64,000 bases of DNA from Sporosarcina sp. (lineage in GTDB: Bacteria; Bacillota; Bacilli; Bacillales_A; Planococcaceae). The notes beneath the pieces are model-generated. The model saw nothing but the letters and a program-made list of their open reading frames with translations. It had not been told where the DNA came from and made no database searches. The stretch is taken from the NCBI GenBank assembly GCA_029263895.1, contig JARIDO010000028.1, positions 1 to 64,000 of the forward strand. The letters are read 5' to 3'. Of this stretch, positions 1 to 10,205 are shown piece after piece (position 1 is the first letter of the stretch; the number at the start of each line of letters is the position of its first letter). The translations under genes were made by a program, and so were the position numbers.

Positions 1-377
1 CGTGTGTACATCGTGTTTGTGAAACCATTTGGTCCAGTTGTATTTGTTGCACCTGTTCCATCAGCAACTTGGAAAAATCCATCTCCTGATAATGCTAAGT
101 CTAATGTGTTACCTGTAAATTGTGTTGAACCACCTGTGTGGATAGTATCAATTGCAGCAATTTGAGAACCTAATCCGATTTGTTTCGGGTTCACACCACC
201 ACGCGTTAACGTTGGAGCAGATGCACCACCAACAGATTGTGAAATCAGATCTTTGAAAACAGTACGTCCTTTTTTAAAGCCGTACGTATTAACGTTTGCA
301 ATATTATTACCGATAACGTCTAATTTTGTTTGAAAGTTTTTTAATCCTGAAATTCCTGAATACATTGAGCGTAACAT
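1..377 (-). CDS. flgE: Flagellar hook protein FlgE (partial, N-terminus; runs off window)
   Basis: Reverse strand from CAT at 375-377 reads [44 protein letters not shown]..., the typical flagellar rod/hook N-terminus; last gene after flgD in the fla operon. Confidence 0.9.
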   Translation of the reverse strand, partial: MLRSMYSGISGLKNFQTKLDVIGNNIANVNTYGFKKGRTVFKDLISQSVGGASAPTLTRGGVNPKQIGLGSQIAAIDTIHTGGSTQFTGNTLDLALSGDGFFQVADGTGATNTTGPNGFTNTMYT

Positions 378-465
378 GTGTATATATCCCCTCTCGATTT
401 GAGTGCATCGCTTCCTTCAATCCACGATGCAATGGCATCCTGTTAAGGTCCTGCCAGATTCTTCT

Positions 466-846
466 TTAGTTCAGCACGATTGTGCCATCAATATTTGTAA
501 AAAGTTGATCTTTCGCTTCCATGCGATCCATCGCTGTGATGACCGTAGAATTCTTAGCACTAACGATTAGCGCTGCTTGATCCATCAACACAAGTGACTC
601 TTTGATTCCCTTCATTTTCGCCTCATTGACCTTTTCAGTAATATGCAACCATTCCGTATCCGAAATATGAATACCTCGTTCAGTTAAGCGGTCATTCGCA
701 TGCTTACTAATTTTTAGTTCAACAGGTTGAACTGCTTTCGCTAAATGATCAAAGAACGTTTCTTTTGACGTTTTAAGTTGTTGTGAAGGTTGTCCTTGGC
801 GTATAAGCGACTGCGATGGAATGCGGTGGATATTCAATCTGTCCAT
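466..846 (-). CDS. Flagellar operon protein (TIGR02530-like) between flgD and flgE
   Basis: 126 aa ORF; motif KISKHANDRLTERGI and position between flgD and flgE. Confidence 0.8.
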   Translation of the reverse strand: MDRLNIHRIPSQSLIRQGQPSQQLKTSKETFFDHLAKAVQPVELKISKHANDRLTERGIHISDTEWLHITEKVNEAKMKGIKESLVLMDQAALIVSAKNSTVITAMDRMEAKDQLFTNIDGTIVLN

Positions 847-867
847 ACATTCGCTCCGTCCTAACTG

Positions 868-1536
868 TTATTGGCTAATCGAAGTGAACTTATCACTTTC
901 GATACGTGTTCCATCTTCTAAAACGTAGTTCAACTTACCGTCTTTGTTCGAAACCGATACAACCGTACCTATTTTCTCTTCTTCACCATCCATGTAGCTA
1001 ACCTTTTTACCTATCAACATACTTGCATTTACTAGGTTATTAGATGAACTAGATGATCCACCAAGCATTTCTGAGATGTTCCCTGGTGTTAGTTCTTTTC
1101 CATCTTCTAATGTGAAGATTACAGAACCCTCCACAAATTTAACTGACGTTATTAAGCCAGTGCCTTCATTCATAACTGGTTTACCATCTTCACCAAATAC
1201 CGGTTTACCGTTTTTATCAAGTTCCATTTCGTGCCATTTTACATTTTTACCAACAAAAGTGTTGTATTGAATCATTTGGGTTTGACCTTGCGCTTCAGCA
1301 AACTTCTCAAAAGCTTTTGATAAGTTCATTGTTTGTTCCAATGATGAGAATTGGGCCATCTGAGCGATGAATTCATTATCTTTCATTGGATTTGTTGGAT
1401 CTTGGTTTTGTAATTGGGTAATTAGTAGTTTCATGAAGTCATCTTTACCCATGACTCCCTGACCCGTCTTACGTTCGTCCCGTTTCTTATTCATGAGATA
1501 CATGGAATCGTTAATCTTGGATTGTCCATCAACCAT
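868..1536 (-). CDS. flgD: Flagellar hook assembly scaffold FlgD
   Basis: MGKDDFMKLLITQLQNQDPTNPMKDNEFIAQMAQFSSLEQ is the FlgD signature. Confidence 0.93.
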   Translation of the reverse strand: MVDGQSKINDSMYLMNKKRDERKTGQGVMGKDDFMKLLITQLQNQDPTNPMKDNEFIAQMAQFSSLEQTMNLSKAFEKFAEAQGQTQMIQYNTFVGKNVKWHEMELDKNGKPVFGEDGKPVMNEGTGLITSVKFVEGSVIFTLEDGKELTPGNISEMLGGSSSSSNNLVNASMLIGKKVSYMDGEEEKIGTVVSVSNKDGKLNYVLEDGTRIESDKFTSISQ

Positions 1537-1539
1537 TCG

Positions 1540-2823
1540 TTACGCCTCCAGTTCGATCATATATTCTTGGAAAGTAATTTCCTGATCGTCTTGTTGTTCT
1601 TTTGATTCGTTATGTTCTTGTCGCTGCTTGAATTGCTCATTAAATGCTTGTTCTCGATTATTTCGGGAAGCATCTTGTAGTGTTTGTGCAACATCAATAC
1701 GGTCTACTTGTACGTTTTGTTGAATGAACGCATTACGTAATTGGTTTAATTGACTATCTAGCATTTCTTTTCCAAGCGCTGTAGATGCTAATATGCGAGC
1801 TGTCATTATTCCGTTCGTTTGCACCAATTCAATCCGAACTTGACCTAGATGTTCCGGGTAAAGTTTCACTAGTAAGCGATTCGTACCACCAACTTGACCA
1901 AAGTTAGAGCGTTTAAAAATGTTTTGCATTTCTTTTATTAATGCTTCATTTCTCGCATCTGAGTTACTTTTAACTTCCGGTAAAGCAATTTCAGCTTTAG
2001 CAGGTGTTTGAATCAAGTTGTTAGCAGCTACGTTTTGCTGCACATTCTCTTTTGTTGAATTACTTTCTGATTCCCCGTTCAGATTACTGCCATTTGATTG
2101 TTGGCTAGTAACTGTTGTGTTACTAATTACTAATCTAGTGGACTGCACACTTTCCATTAGATGTTGCATTTTCGGTTTTGCCGTTTGTAGTGTTTCAGTA
2201 AACGTTTCAGCACTGACCGCTAAAAAACCTTGTAGTGTAGACACTTGCTGTTCTTGTTTCATAACTAAGTCAGTAGTTGGTGCAACTAGTTGAATTGCTT
2301 TCAACATTGTTAAAAGTTCAACCGCTTGTTGCTTAGGAATCTCACCTTTTCCTTCTAACGATTCTGTCAGCTGTTTAAAGAATTGTGGTGCTACTTTTTC
2401 AATAGCGTCTAAAACGAACCAAATATCATCAGAATTCACAAGCGATGTGAGATCCTCTTTATCCATACCTGACTTTTGTAACAACGTAAGAATACTTTCC
2501 AGAAGTTGCTCAGGTTCAATTCCAAGTTTGTTTGCAAGTTCTTGAATACCATCCAGTTTTTGAACGTCACCAAGTTTCTCTACTTCGAGATCTCCAACAT
2601 TATTTTCACTAGTCTCCAACTCTTCAGCAGATGTTGCCGAAAAAATAGCTACTATAGAATCTGCACTTATTTCCGCACCGTCTGTGGGTTGCTTAGTTTC
2701 TATGTTTGCTGATGCAGTCAATCCACTAAATACCGATCCAAAAGTGTTAGAACCCACTTTAGAAGTACTTATAGTTGGCTGATGATTCGTTGCTCCCAGA
2801 CTTTGTATCGTTGCAATGTTCAA
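1540..2823 (-). CDS. fliK: Flagellar hook-length control protein FliK
   Basis: C-terminal LLVKLYPEHLGQVRIELVQTNGIMTARILAST matches the Flg_hook domain. ORF track begins at 2862, but the strong RBS (AAGGGGGGTG) precedes a TTG at 2823 giving MNIATIQSLG. Confidence 0.88.
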   Translation of the reverse strand: MNIATIQSLGATNHQPTISTSKVGSNTFGSVFSGLTASANIETKQPTDGAEISADSIVAIFSATSAEELETSENNVGDLEVEKLGDVQKLDGIQELANKLGIEPEQLLESILTLLQKSGMDKEDLTSLVNSDDIWFVLDAIEKVAPQFFKQLTESLEGKGEIPKQQAVELLTMLKAIQLVAPTTDLVMKQEQQVSTLQGFLAVSAETFTETLQTAKPKMQHLMESVQSTRLVISNTTVTSQQSNGSNLNGESESNSTKENVQQNVAANNLIQTPAKAEIALPEVKSNSDARNEALIKEMQNIFKRSNFGQVGGTNRLLVKLYPEHLGQVRIELVQTNGIMTARILASTALGKEMLDSQLNQLRNAFIQQNVQVDRIDVAQTLQDASRNNREQAFNEQFKQRQEHNESKEQQDDQEITFQEYMIELEA

Positions 2824-2863
2824 TTTTTCACCCCCCTTCATTATTATCGGGTTTTGACACACT

Positions 2864-3478
2864 TTATTTAGTCATCATCGTCGTGTATTTCGCAGCGTTT
2901 TCCGCTGGCATTTTTTCAAGAACAGCGGCTAGAGTATCTGACTTTAAATTTGTCAATACCTTTATCGCTTCTGCATCACTCATCTTCATGAGTACTGGTG
3001 CTGACGACTTTGGCGACATTTTTTCAAAAGTAGTTACAATTTCTTTGAACTCTTTTTTCGAGTCGTCTTTATCCCTCATTAACACTGCGATCTCATCAAC
3101 AAGTTTTTCTTGTTCAATGAGCAACTGTTCTTTTTCTTCGGAAGACTTCGTCAAATCGTCTTGCAACTTAAATAGCTGTGCTTCTTTTTCCTTTACCTCC
3201 GCTTGTAACGTTACAACTCTATCTTCAAGAACGAGATCATCTGAATTATTTTCTTTGTCGGCAGTTTGTTTGTCATCACCGATGAAAGGAATAGAAGCCG
3301 TCCACTCTTTTGCTTTGTCAAAGACATTAACATCTGCAACTTTGGCAATAATCAAAACTATAGCCAATGTGAAAAGGACTGGAACAATGATGGTTAACGT
3401 AATCACTTGAAAAACACTTGATTTTTTCTCGTTATTCGTTTCAACCGTATTTTTTAATTGTTTTTTATTTTTCGCCAC
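2864..3478 (-). CDS. MotE-like flagellar protein (YlxF family)
   Basis: One TM segment, coiled coil, then FEKMSPKSSAPVLMKMSDAEAIKVLTNLKSDTLAAVLEKM (MgtE_N/MotE-like); located between fliJ and fliK. Confidence 0.8.
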   Translation of the reverse strand: MAKNKKQLKNTVETNNEKKSSVFQVITLTIIVPVLFTLAIVLIIAKVADVNVFDKAKEWTASIPFIGDDKQTADKENNSDDLVLEDRVVTLQAEVKEKEAQLFKLQDDLTKSSEEKEQLLIEQEKLVDEIAVLMRDKDDSKKEFKEIVTTFEKMSPKSSAPVLMKMSDAEAIKVLTNLKSDTLAAVLEKMPAENAAKYTTMMTK

Positions 3479-3479
3479 T

Positions 3480-3932
3480 TTACCACCCGTTTTCTTTTCT
3501 GCGGAAATTTAGTGTTGACAATTCATCCAACTGAACTGACTCCTCATAATCAAGTTTAACTCGATGATGTTCCCGATCTTTTTCCTTCATCTTCTCAAAC
3601 TTCTTAACTTCAATTGTTTTCTCTAGTAATTTTTCTTCATACCAAGTCATTTTAGATCTCGCCTGCATAACTTGTTGTTGAACTTCAGCAATTGTTTTCT
3701 CTAAGCTGCCAATAAAACGAGAATATTGATGAACTTCGTTGATTGAAAACCCAGTAGACATCTTGCCTTGCTGTTCATCTAATGTATATTCTTTTTTCTT
3801 TAGAAGATCGAATAGTCTTGTAGCTACTATTTCGAAGTCATTGACAGCACTTTTATATTCAACTTCTGTTTCTGTCTTCTCTTGCTCTCGATAAGCTAGA
3901 ACCTTTTCAAATCGATATTGATAAGTTTTCAT
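3480..3932 (-). CDS. fliJ: Flagellar export chaperone FliJ
   Basis: 150 aa coiled coil, MKTYQYRFEKVLAYREQEK; located after fliI. Confidence 0.88.
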   Translation of the reverse strand: MKTYQYRFEKVLAYREQEKTETEVEYKSAVNDFEIVATRLFDLLKKKEYTLDEQQGKMSTGFSINEVHQYSRFIGSLEKTIAEVQQQVMQARSKMTWYEEKLLEKTIEVKKFEKMKEKDREHHRVKLDYEESVQLDELSTLNFRRKENGW

Positions 3933-3934
3933 AA

Positions 3935-5266
3935 TTACCTACCACCCGTTCCGAGTGAAACAAGTTCGTTTATGCTATCTTCCATTGATACATTATCTTG
4001 ATAACTCTGTTTTAAATACTGAGTTATTAGCGGCTCATAATCAATAGCCGTATCAATTTCAGAAGAAGTACCTTTTTTATATGCACCTATATTTATGAGA
4101 TCTTCTGACTTATCGTACGTGTAGTACAAATCCCGTAATCGTTCAGCTGCACGTACATGTTCTGGATCTGAAATATGATTCATCAGACGACTCACACTCT
4201 TCAACACATTGATGGCAGGATATTGTCCTTTATTCGCTAACGTTCGATCCAGTACTATATGCCCATCTAAAATACCTCGAACAGCATCTGCTATCGGTTC
4301 ATTCATATCATCACCATCAACAAGAACCGTATAAAACGCAGTGATTGAACCGTTAAGATTTGTACCTGTTCTTTCTAACAATTTCGGTAGAAGAGCAAAT
4401 ACGGATGGTGTATATCCTTTTGTTGCTGGTGGTTCTCCAACAGCTAATCCAATTTCTCTTTGCGCCATTGCCACACGAGTTACCGAATCCATCATAAGCA
4501 TGACGTTCATGCCTTTGTCTCTGAAGTATTCTGCGATTGCAGTCGCTGTTAAAGCTCCTTTAATTCGCATAAGCGCAGGTTGATCAGAAGTCGCCGCTAC
4601 AACAATTGTCCGTTTCATGCCTTCTGGACCAAGGTCTCTATCAATAAACTCTCTAACCTCACGACCACGCTCACCGACTAAACCAATCACATTTATATCG
4701 GCAGTTGTATTTCTAGCAATCATACCTAGCAACGTACTTTTCCCAACCCCTGAACCGGCAAATATACCGACTCTTTGACCATTACCGACCGTTAACATAC
4801 CATCTATCGCTTTCACACCAACTGACAACTTTTCGTTGATTGGTGGCCGAGTAAGAGCGTTCGGTGGATCCTGCTCTGTCCGAACAGTGGTGAGTCCTTT
4901 TGGAAGTGGGCTCCCGTCTATTAGATTCCCTAATGGATCAAGTACTTTCCCAATTAGATTCATGCCAATTTTAACTTCTAACGGCTTCCCTAATCCTTCG
5001 ACGAGGCAACCACTGGAAATATCACGGATATTTGTAAAAGGCATTAAAATAACGATTTCGTCTCGGAAACCGACTACTTCAGCCATAATAATAGAATCTT
5101 CAGCTTTAGATTTATTTAAGTGAATATGACAAACGTCGCCTATTGAACTTTCCGGGCCTCTTGATTCAATCATTAAGCCAACGACTCTTACGACGCGACC
5201 GAACTTTTTGAAAGTATTCATTTTCGGAATCATATCAGCAAGTTCCTCAGCCTTTTTCAACGTCAC
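3935..5266 (-). CDS. fliI: Flagellar export ATPase FliI
   Basis: Walker A GIFAGSGVGKSTLLG, MLMMDSVTRVAMAQREIGLAVGEPPATKGY. Confidence 0.96.
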   Translation of the reverse strand: MTLKKAEELADMIPKMNTFKKFGRVVRVVGLMIESRGPESSIGDVCHIHLNKSKAEDSIIMAEVVGFRDEIVILMPFTNIRDISSGCLVEGLGKPLEVKIGMNLIGKVLDPLGNLIDGSPLPKGLTTVRTEQDPPNALTRPPINEKLSVGVKAIDGMLTVGNGQRVGIFAGSGVGKSTLLGMIARNTTADINVIGLVGERGREVREFIDRDLGPEGMKRTIVVAATSDQPALMRIKGALTATAIAEYFRDKGMNVMLMMDSVTRVAMAQREIGLAVGEPPATKGYTPSVFALLPKLLERTGTNLNGSITAFYTVLVDGDDMNEPIADAVRGILDGHIVLDRTLANKGQYPAINVLKSVSRLMNHISDPEHVRAAERLRDLYYTYDKSEDLINIGAYKKGTSSEIDTAIDYEPLITQYLKQSYQDNVSMEDSINELVSLGTGGR

Positions 5267-6033
5267 TCACCACTTTCCATAATCTCTACAAGCCTTTCCT
5301 TCAACTCCGCTAACTGCTCATCAATACTAACTACAATTCGCCCATGGTTTGTTTCGATATAACATTGTGTTGACTCGAAGTCTTCATTAGCAAAAATCAA
5401 AAATGGAACATCTGGTGGGAAAATGGATGCAAGTTCTGCCCGATTGTCAGAAACTAGTTCGAAATAATCATTCGATACATACAATCGAACTTCTTTCATT
5501 TCCCGCGCTTCTTTTATTGCTCTTTTCACAATTGATAAGTAAGTTTCCTCAGTTACATCTAATTCGTGCCCGATGATTCGTTGTGAAGCTTGTATCGCCA
5601 AGTCAAGAACCACGCGTTCTTGACTATCTAAATAGCGTTTAGCGTTCAACTCAGATAAAACAGTTGTTTCATTGGCAATTTTTATTGACTCTTCCATTTC
5701 TGCAAGCGCCTTATTGCGTCCATCTTCGTGTCCTACTTGAAAGCCTTCATCATAAGCTTGTTGTTGTAATTGCGTTTTCTCTTCTTGCCAAGCAGCGTGC
5801 ATATCGGCTATATCGTTAGTTGCATTATTGCGCATCTGTTCAAGACTTTCTTTTTCCTGCGCAATCGTACGTTTTGCTTCTTCCAACAATCGATTTCTTT
5901 CAGCAAGGACTGCTTCCATTGATATGCCATCTGCTGAATCTAACTCTTCAAATACCGAAAGATTTCGGATTTGAATCTGTCGATCTTCTCCATCTTCAAA
6001 AACGATATTTTGTGATCGGAAGACACTAGACAA
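5263..6033 (-). CDS. fliH: Flagellar assembly protein FliH
   Basis: 256 aa, coiled-coil N-terminus and FliH/HrpE-like C-terminus; overlaps fliI and fliG ends. Confidence 0.88.
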   Translation of the reverse strand: MSSVFRSQNIVFEDGEDRQIQIRNLSVFEELDSADGISMEAVLAERNRLLEEAKRTIAQEKESLEQMRNNATNDIADMHAAWQEEKTQLQQQAYDEGFQVGHEDGRNKALAEMEESIKIANETTVLSELNAKRYLDSQERVVLDLAIQASQRIIGHELDVTEETYLSIVKRAIKEAREMKEVRLYVSNDYFELVSDNRAELASIFPPDVPFLIFANEDFESTQCYIETNHGRIVVSIDEQLAELKERLVEIMESGE

Positions 6034-7039
6034 TTACATCATCTCCTCCACCACGTGCGATGATGATTTCACCAGACTCTTCAAGCCTTCTAATAATACT
6101 TACAATACGAGATTGTGCTTCTTCGACATCTCGCAATCTTACAGGGCCCATAACTTCCATTTCTTCTTGGAAAGATTCAGCCATTCTTTGTGACATGTTT
6201 TTAAATAGAACTTCCTTCACTTCTTCACTAGAAACTTTCAATGAAAGGATCAAGTCTTCGTTTTCACAATCACGAACAATACGTTGAATCGAACGATTAT
6301 CCAATGTAACTACATCTTCAAAGACAAACATTCTCTTACGTATTTCTTCAGCTAATTCTGGATCTTGAATTTCTAGAGCATCCAAAATCGTCTTTTCTGT
6401 CGTCCGATCTACTCCATTTAGCACGAGTACGACAGCATCTACGCCGCCTGTCTCTGTGAAATCTTGTGTAACAGTTGAAGAAAGTTTTCTTTCTAGAACT
6501 GATTCGATTTCACTTATTACTTCTGGAGATGTTGAGTCCATAGTCGCGATTCTCTTTGCAATATCAGCCTGCATCTCTTGCGGTAGTGAGGAAAGTATCA
6601 TTCCAGCTTGTTCCGCTTCTAGATAAGACAATATTAGCGCAATTGTTTGTGGATGCTCATTTTGTATAAAGTTAAGTATTTGAGCTGGGTCGGCTCGTCT
6701 TGCAAAATCAAAAGGACGTACTTGCAAAGATGAAGTCAAACGGTTAATAACTGCTTGAGCGTGATCTTTACCAAGCGCTTTTTCCAAAACAGTCCTAGCG
6801 TAACCAATCCCACCTTGAGAAATATAATCTTGTGCGAGTGCAATATTATGAAATTCTTCAATAATTTCTTCTTTTACTGATGACTCGACCTTTTTAACTC
6901 CTGATATTTCCAGCGTCAATCGCTCAATTTCTTCTTCGTTTAAATGTTTATATACCGCAGCCGATACTTCTGGACCGAGAGAAATGAGCAGGAGTGCTGC
7001 TTTCTGTTTACCAGTCATCCCTTTATCTTTCTTAACCAC
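6026..7039 (-). CDS. fliG: Flagellar motor switch protein FliG
   Basis: MTGKQKAALLLISLGPEVSAAVYKHLNEEEIERLTLEIS; FVFEDVVTLDNRSIQRIVRD. Confidence 0.96.
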   Translation of the reverse strand: MVKKDKGMTGKQKAALLLISLGPEVSAAVYKHLNEEEIERLTLEISGVKKVESSVKEEIIEEFHNIALAQDYISQGGIGYARTVLEKALGKDHAQAVINRLTSSLQVRPFDFARRADPAQILNFIQNEHPQTIALILSYLEAEQAGMILSSLPQEMQADIAKRIATMDSTSPEVISEIESVLERKLSSTVTQDFTETGGVDAVVLVLNGVDRTTEKTILDALEIQDPELAEEIRKRMFVFEDVVTLDNRSIQRIVRDCENEDLILSLKVSSEEVKEVLFKNMSQRMAESFQEEMEVMGPVRLRDVEEAQSRIVSIIRRLEESGEIIIARGGGDDVIV

Positions 7040-7054
7040 AGTGCGTTCCTCCCG

Positions 7055-8647
7055 TCATTCCTCGGCTATCCAAGTGCGCAATAGCTTAGCAAACTCTTCC
7101 GGCTTATCTTTAGCCATTTTTTCAAGTTGCTTTCTTCGGATAGTACCTTCTGTTTCTACTTCGTTTCCTAAGTCATCCATTTCAGCTACGATTACTTGTT
7201 CGTCTATAATCATTTCCTCTTCCATATCGCGTTCTCTACGACGATTTCGGATAAACAAGAATACTAAGACCGCAATTACTACAAGTAAAACGCCACCGAT
7301 AACATAAACCCACCATGGAATAACATTTTTTGAATCTGCAAAATCATTCGCTTTACCGTTGAATGGTTGAACAGAAACAACAATTTTATCGTTCAAATCT
7401 TCATCCGATAATTCACCATTCGCATCTTTATTAATTGATGTTCTGATAATCGTTTGAAGTATTTGTTGAACGTCGTCTTCTAAACCGTTTGGCATTGAAT
7501 TAGGATCATTAGCCGTTGGTGGTTCTACCATCACTTGAATACCAATATCTCTAATTTTATAAGGACTTTCTACGATTTCTTTACTAATACGGTTTACTTC
7601 ATTATTAATCGTTTCTTCAATTTTTTCATAATCGCCATTTGAAAATTGTCCTTCTACATAACCCGTGCGTGTATCAGTAGGATCTTCCGCTTCGGGTGTC
7701 CCACCCGCTCCAGCACCGTCACCAGAGAATGATTCGGTAATTCGTTGAACGCTTAAAGCGATACCTTCCATACTTTCTTCATCCACAGGTGTAACAAGCG
7801 ACTCTTTTCTATTTTCTAATTTAAAATCAATATCTGTTGTTACAGAAACAATTACTTTCTCTTGACCCATCATTGTTCCTAACATCATTTGTACTTGCCT
7901 CTGTAAATCACGTTCGACGCTTTTCTTAACTGCCATTTGATCAGAAATGCTAGGTCCGTAAGGATTCTCCTCATTTTTCAGATCATAAAATTCTAAGTAT
8001 TGGTTTCTAATTTCGATATCTTCTTTAGCAAGATTAGGTAGACTTTTAGAAACTAAATTATAAAGTGCATTCACTTGCGGTTCAGTAAATTTATGTCCTG
8101 GATTTGTTTTTAAAACGATTGAAGCTGTTGCTTGTTGCGTGCTATCGTTCAAAAACACACTTTCTGTCGGCAATGTAATCATGACGTTCGCATCTTTTAC
8201 TCCTTCGATTCCTTTTAGCAATTTCGCTAATTCAGTTTGCATCGAAGCTAGTTTAAGCATGTTGAACTCGTTGTCTGTAGTACCAAATCCCGCATTCTGA
8301 GAAAAGAACGAGTAGTCAATCGTGCCAGTATTTGGATACCCTTCTGCCGCGAGTGACACTAACAAATCATTCACGCGTTCTTTCGGCACCAAAATTGAAG
8401 TACCACCTGGAGCAACTTGACTTTTCACACCTTGTGCATCTAATTGTTCTTTTATTCTTCCAATCTCAGCTGATGAAACTTCATCATATAAAGGAACAAA
8501 CTCTGTTCTAGACATCATAAATGTGATAACTGCTGCTAAAATAACAATGATAGCAAGAGCACCAAAATATGTAGTTTTTTGCTTAGTCGTACGACTCGAC
8601 CAGAACTGTTGAACATCCGTCCTAATTTTCGTCAATCTTTCATTCAT
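7055..8647 (-). CDS. fliF: Flagellar MS-ring protein FliF
   Basis: 530 aa with two TMs; FVPLYDEVSSAEIGRIKEQLDAQGVKSQVAPGGTSILVP. Confidence 0.95.
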   Translation of the reverse strand: MNERLTKIRTDVQQFWSSRTTKQKTTYFGALAIIVILAAVITFMMSRTEFVPLYDEVSSAEIGRIKEQLDAQGVKSQVAPGGTSILVPKERVNDLLVSLAAEGYPNTGTIDYSFFSQNAGFGTTDNEFNMLKLASMQTELAKLLKGIEGVKDANVMITLPTESVFLNDSTQQATASIVLKTNPGHKFTEPQVNALYNLVSKSLPNLAKEDIEIRNQYLEFYDLKNEENPYGPSISDQMAVKKSVERDLQRQVQMMLGTMMGQEKVIVSVTTDIDFKLENRKESLVTPVDEESMEGIALSVQRITESFSGDGAGAGGTPEAEDPTDTRTGYVEGQFSNGDYEKIEETINNEVNRISKEIVESPYKIRDIGIQVMVEPPTANDPNSMPNGLEDDVQQILQTIIRTSINKDANGELSDEDLNDKIVVSVQPFNGKANDFADSKNVIPWWVYVIGGVLLVVIAVLVFLFIRNRRRERDMEEEMIIDEQVIVAEMDDLGNEVETEGTIRRKQLEKMAKDKPEEFAKLLRTWIAEE

Positions 8648-8710
8648 TATAATCCCCCGGTCAGCTTGCGCAATTCAATTATTCAGATGCAGCAGCATTA
8701 TAATTTCTTA

Positions 8711-9019
8711 TTAAACAGGCATCCGGATAATTTCCTGATACGCCTCAACAACTTTGTTCCGGATTTCCATTGTGGCGTTTAATGCAATCGTTGCTTTTTG
8801 TGATGCTATCATTACATCATGCAATTCGACATTTTCCCCCATAACGAGTCTAGTCGTCATGTTGTCTGATTCAACTTGCTTTATATTTACGTCCTGTATT
8901 GCATCTTTTAGAAAAGCTCCAAAACTCTTTTGTGCTTCTGCAGGTGTCGACTTACTTTGCAAGTCAGCATTCATTATGCCGGCATTAGGAGATACATTTA
9001 ACACTGATTGTATGGCCAT
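8711..9019 (-). CDS. fliE: Flagellar hook-basal body protein FliE
   Basis: 102 aa; FGAFLKDAIQDVNIKQVESDNMTTRLVMGENVELHDVMIASQKA. Confidence 0.92.
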   Translation of the reverse strand: MAIQSVLNVSPNAGIMNADLQSKSTPAEAQKSFGAFLKDAIQDVNIKQVESDNMTTRLVMGENVELHDVMIASQKATIALNATMEIRNKVVEAYQEIIRMPV

Positions 9020-9041
9020 TTCATTTCCTCCACTTCATAAC

Positions 9042-9509
9042 TTATTTCCCGATTTCGAGAGCCTTCATTAACATTGACTTATTGGCATTCATTACGGTTA
9101 CGTTTGCTTCGTATGAGCGTGTTGCCGACATTAAGTCAATCGTTTCTCGTAAAGGATCAACGTTCGGCATTTCAACGTAACCTTCTTCATTCGCATCAGG
9201 ATGTGTTGGATCGAAAACTAATTTGAACGGCGTTTCCATATCTTCTTTAACCCTGGATACCGACACGCCATATCCAACTGAGCCTTTTTCTGTTTTCCCC
9301 ATTGCTGCGTTCAACATTGAAGAGAACTGACCTTCACGTGGTTGAAGTGTGACAGACTTCCTGCGATATGGTTGCCATTCGCCATCTACCATCTTCCCGC
9401 GTGTTGTATCAATATTTGCCATATTCGAAGATATTACATCCATTCTTAAACGCTGCGCGGTCAACGCTGACGCGGATGTATTTAAACTATGAAATATCGT
9501 CATCGTCAT
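9042..9509 (-). CDS. flgC: Flagellar basal-body rod protein FlgC
   Basis: IFHSLNTSASALTAQRLRMDVISSNMANIDTT; C-terminal SATRSYEANVTVMNANKSMLMKALEIGK. Actual start may be the second ATG (9503), better spaced from GGAGG. Confidence 0.94.
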   Translation of the reverse strand: MTMTIFHSLNTSASALTAQRLRMDVISSNMANIDTTRGKMVDGEWQPYRRKSVTLQPREGQFSSMLNAAMGKTEKGSVGYGVSVSRVKEDMETPFKLVFDPTHPDANEEGYVEMPNVDPLRETIDLMSATRSYEANVTVMNANKSMLMKALEIGK

Positions 9510-9898
9510 CGTCCTCCTTTAATAACGTTTTGCAACGAATTAAACTTCCCGCTGACCCGATCCACAAGAGCGTTATAGTAAATTTGATTTGCAGCAAGAT
9601 CTGACTGTTCCTTGTCCATATCAACACCGTTACCGTCTTGACGATAGCGCAAATTAGAATAGTTAAAAACGCCCGGATGACTCTCGCTTCTTCTAAAAGC
9701 AATATGTCGTTCACTTGTCCTATATGCTTCCAGTGATTTCATCTTGGCATCCGCAAAAGCATCTTTGAAACTGACATTTTTCGCTTTATAGTTCGGTGTA
9801 TCGACATTTGCAATATTTTGAGATATCGCTTTCCCTTTCGTAGCTGAAAAGTCTAAACCACGCTCAAGATTAGAAATTGTTGTTCCAAAGATGTTCAT
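9506..9898 (-). CDS. flgB: Flagellar basal-body rod protein FlgB
   Basis: MNIFGTTISNLERGLDFSATKGKAISQNIANVDTPNYKAKNVSF. ORF track starts at 9922, but the RBS-like GGCGGGG precedes the internal ATG at 9898. Confidence 0.92.
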   Translation of the reverse strand: MNIFGTTISNLERGLDFSATKGKAISQNIANVDTPNYKAKNVSFKDAFADAKMKSLEAYRTSERHIAFRRSESHPGVFNYSNLRYRQDGNGVDMDKEQSDLAANQIYYNALVDRVSGKFNSLQNVIKGGR

Positions 9899-10154
9899 AG
9901 AATCTACCCCGCCTATTCTCATTGTCGAATGAAGAAGAATTATTTATGCTACTAAATCCCCTATTTCGTCATATATACTTCATTGTATATGAATCTGTCG
10001 ATTGTTGTCTATCTAATTCATAGAATAACTTATGAGTCTAAATGACCTTTTTTACACATCCCGATTTTTGATTCGAAATATAATAGGGCTTTTGGCATTG
10101 TTTTAATTCATTTCAAATCATTTATGCTATTTCCTCCTATTTAATTTTGAAAAT

Positions 10155-10195
10155 ATATAAAAAAACACCCTCTCTAATTAAGAAAGGGTGTTAAA
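10155..10195 (-). terminator. Rho-independent terminator after codY
   Basis: AACACCCTcTCTaattaAGAaAGGGTGTT hairpin; on the minus strand followed by TTTTTTTATAT. Confidence 0.85.
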
Positions 10196-10205
10196 AGAAC
10201 CATTT

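Noticed and set aside
2775-3410. 211-aa plus-strand ORF opposite the motE-like gene and fliK start
   Set aside because: Antisense shadow of well-supported minus-strand coding sequence; Ser/Phe-rich composition typical of such shadows.
9487-9714. 75-aa minus ORF ending in DDDDDDIS
   Set aside because: Alternate frame of flgB/flgC junction produced by the GACGAT repeat.
10131-10141. AGGAGGAA on the minus strand between codY and flgB, suggesting a hidden small gene
   Set aside because: The following ATG is ATG ATT TGA (two codons); a 22-codon frame further on has no RBS. Not supportable as a gene.
10143-10157. AATTTTGAAAATAT as a CodY box upstream of flgB
   Set aside because: Lacks the central bases of the AATTTTCWGAAAATT consensus and overlaps the tail of the codY terminator.
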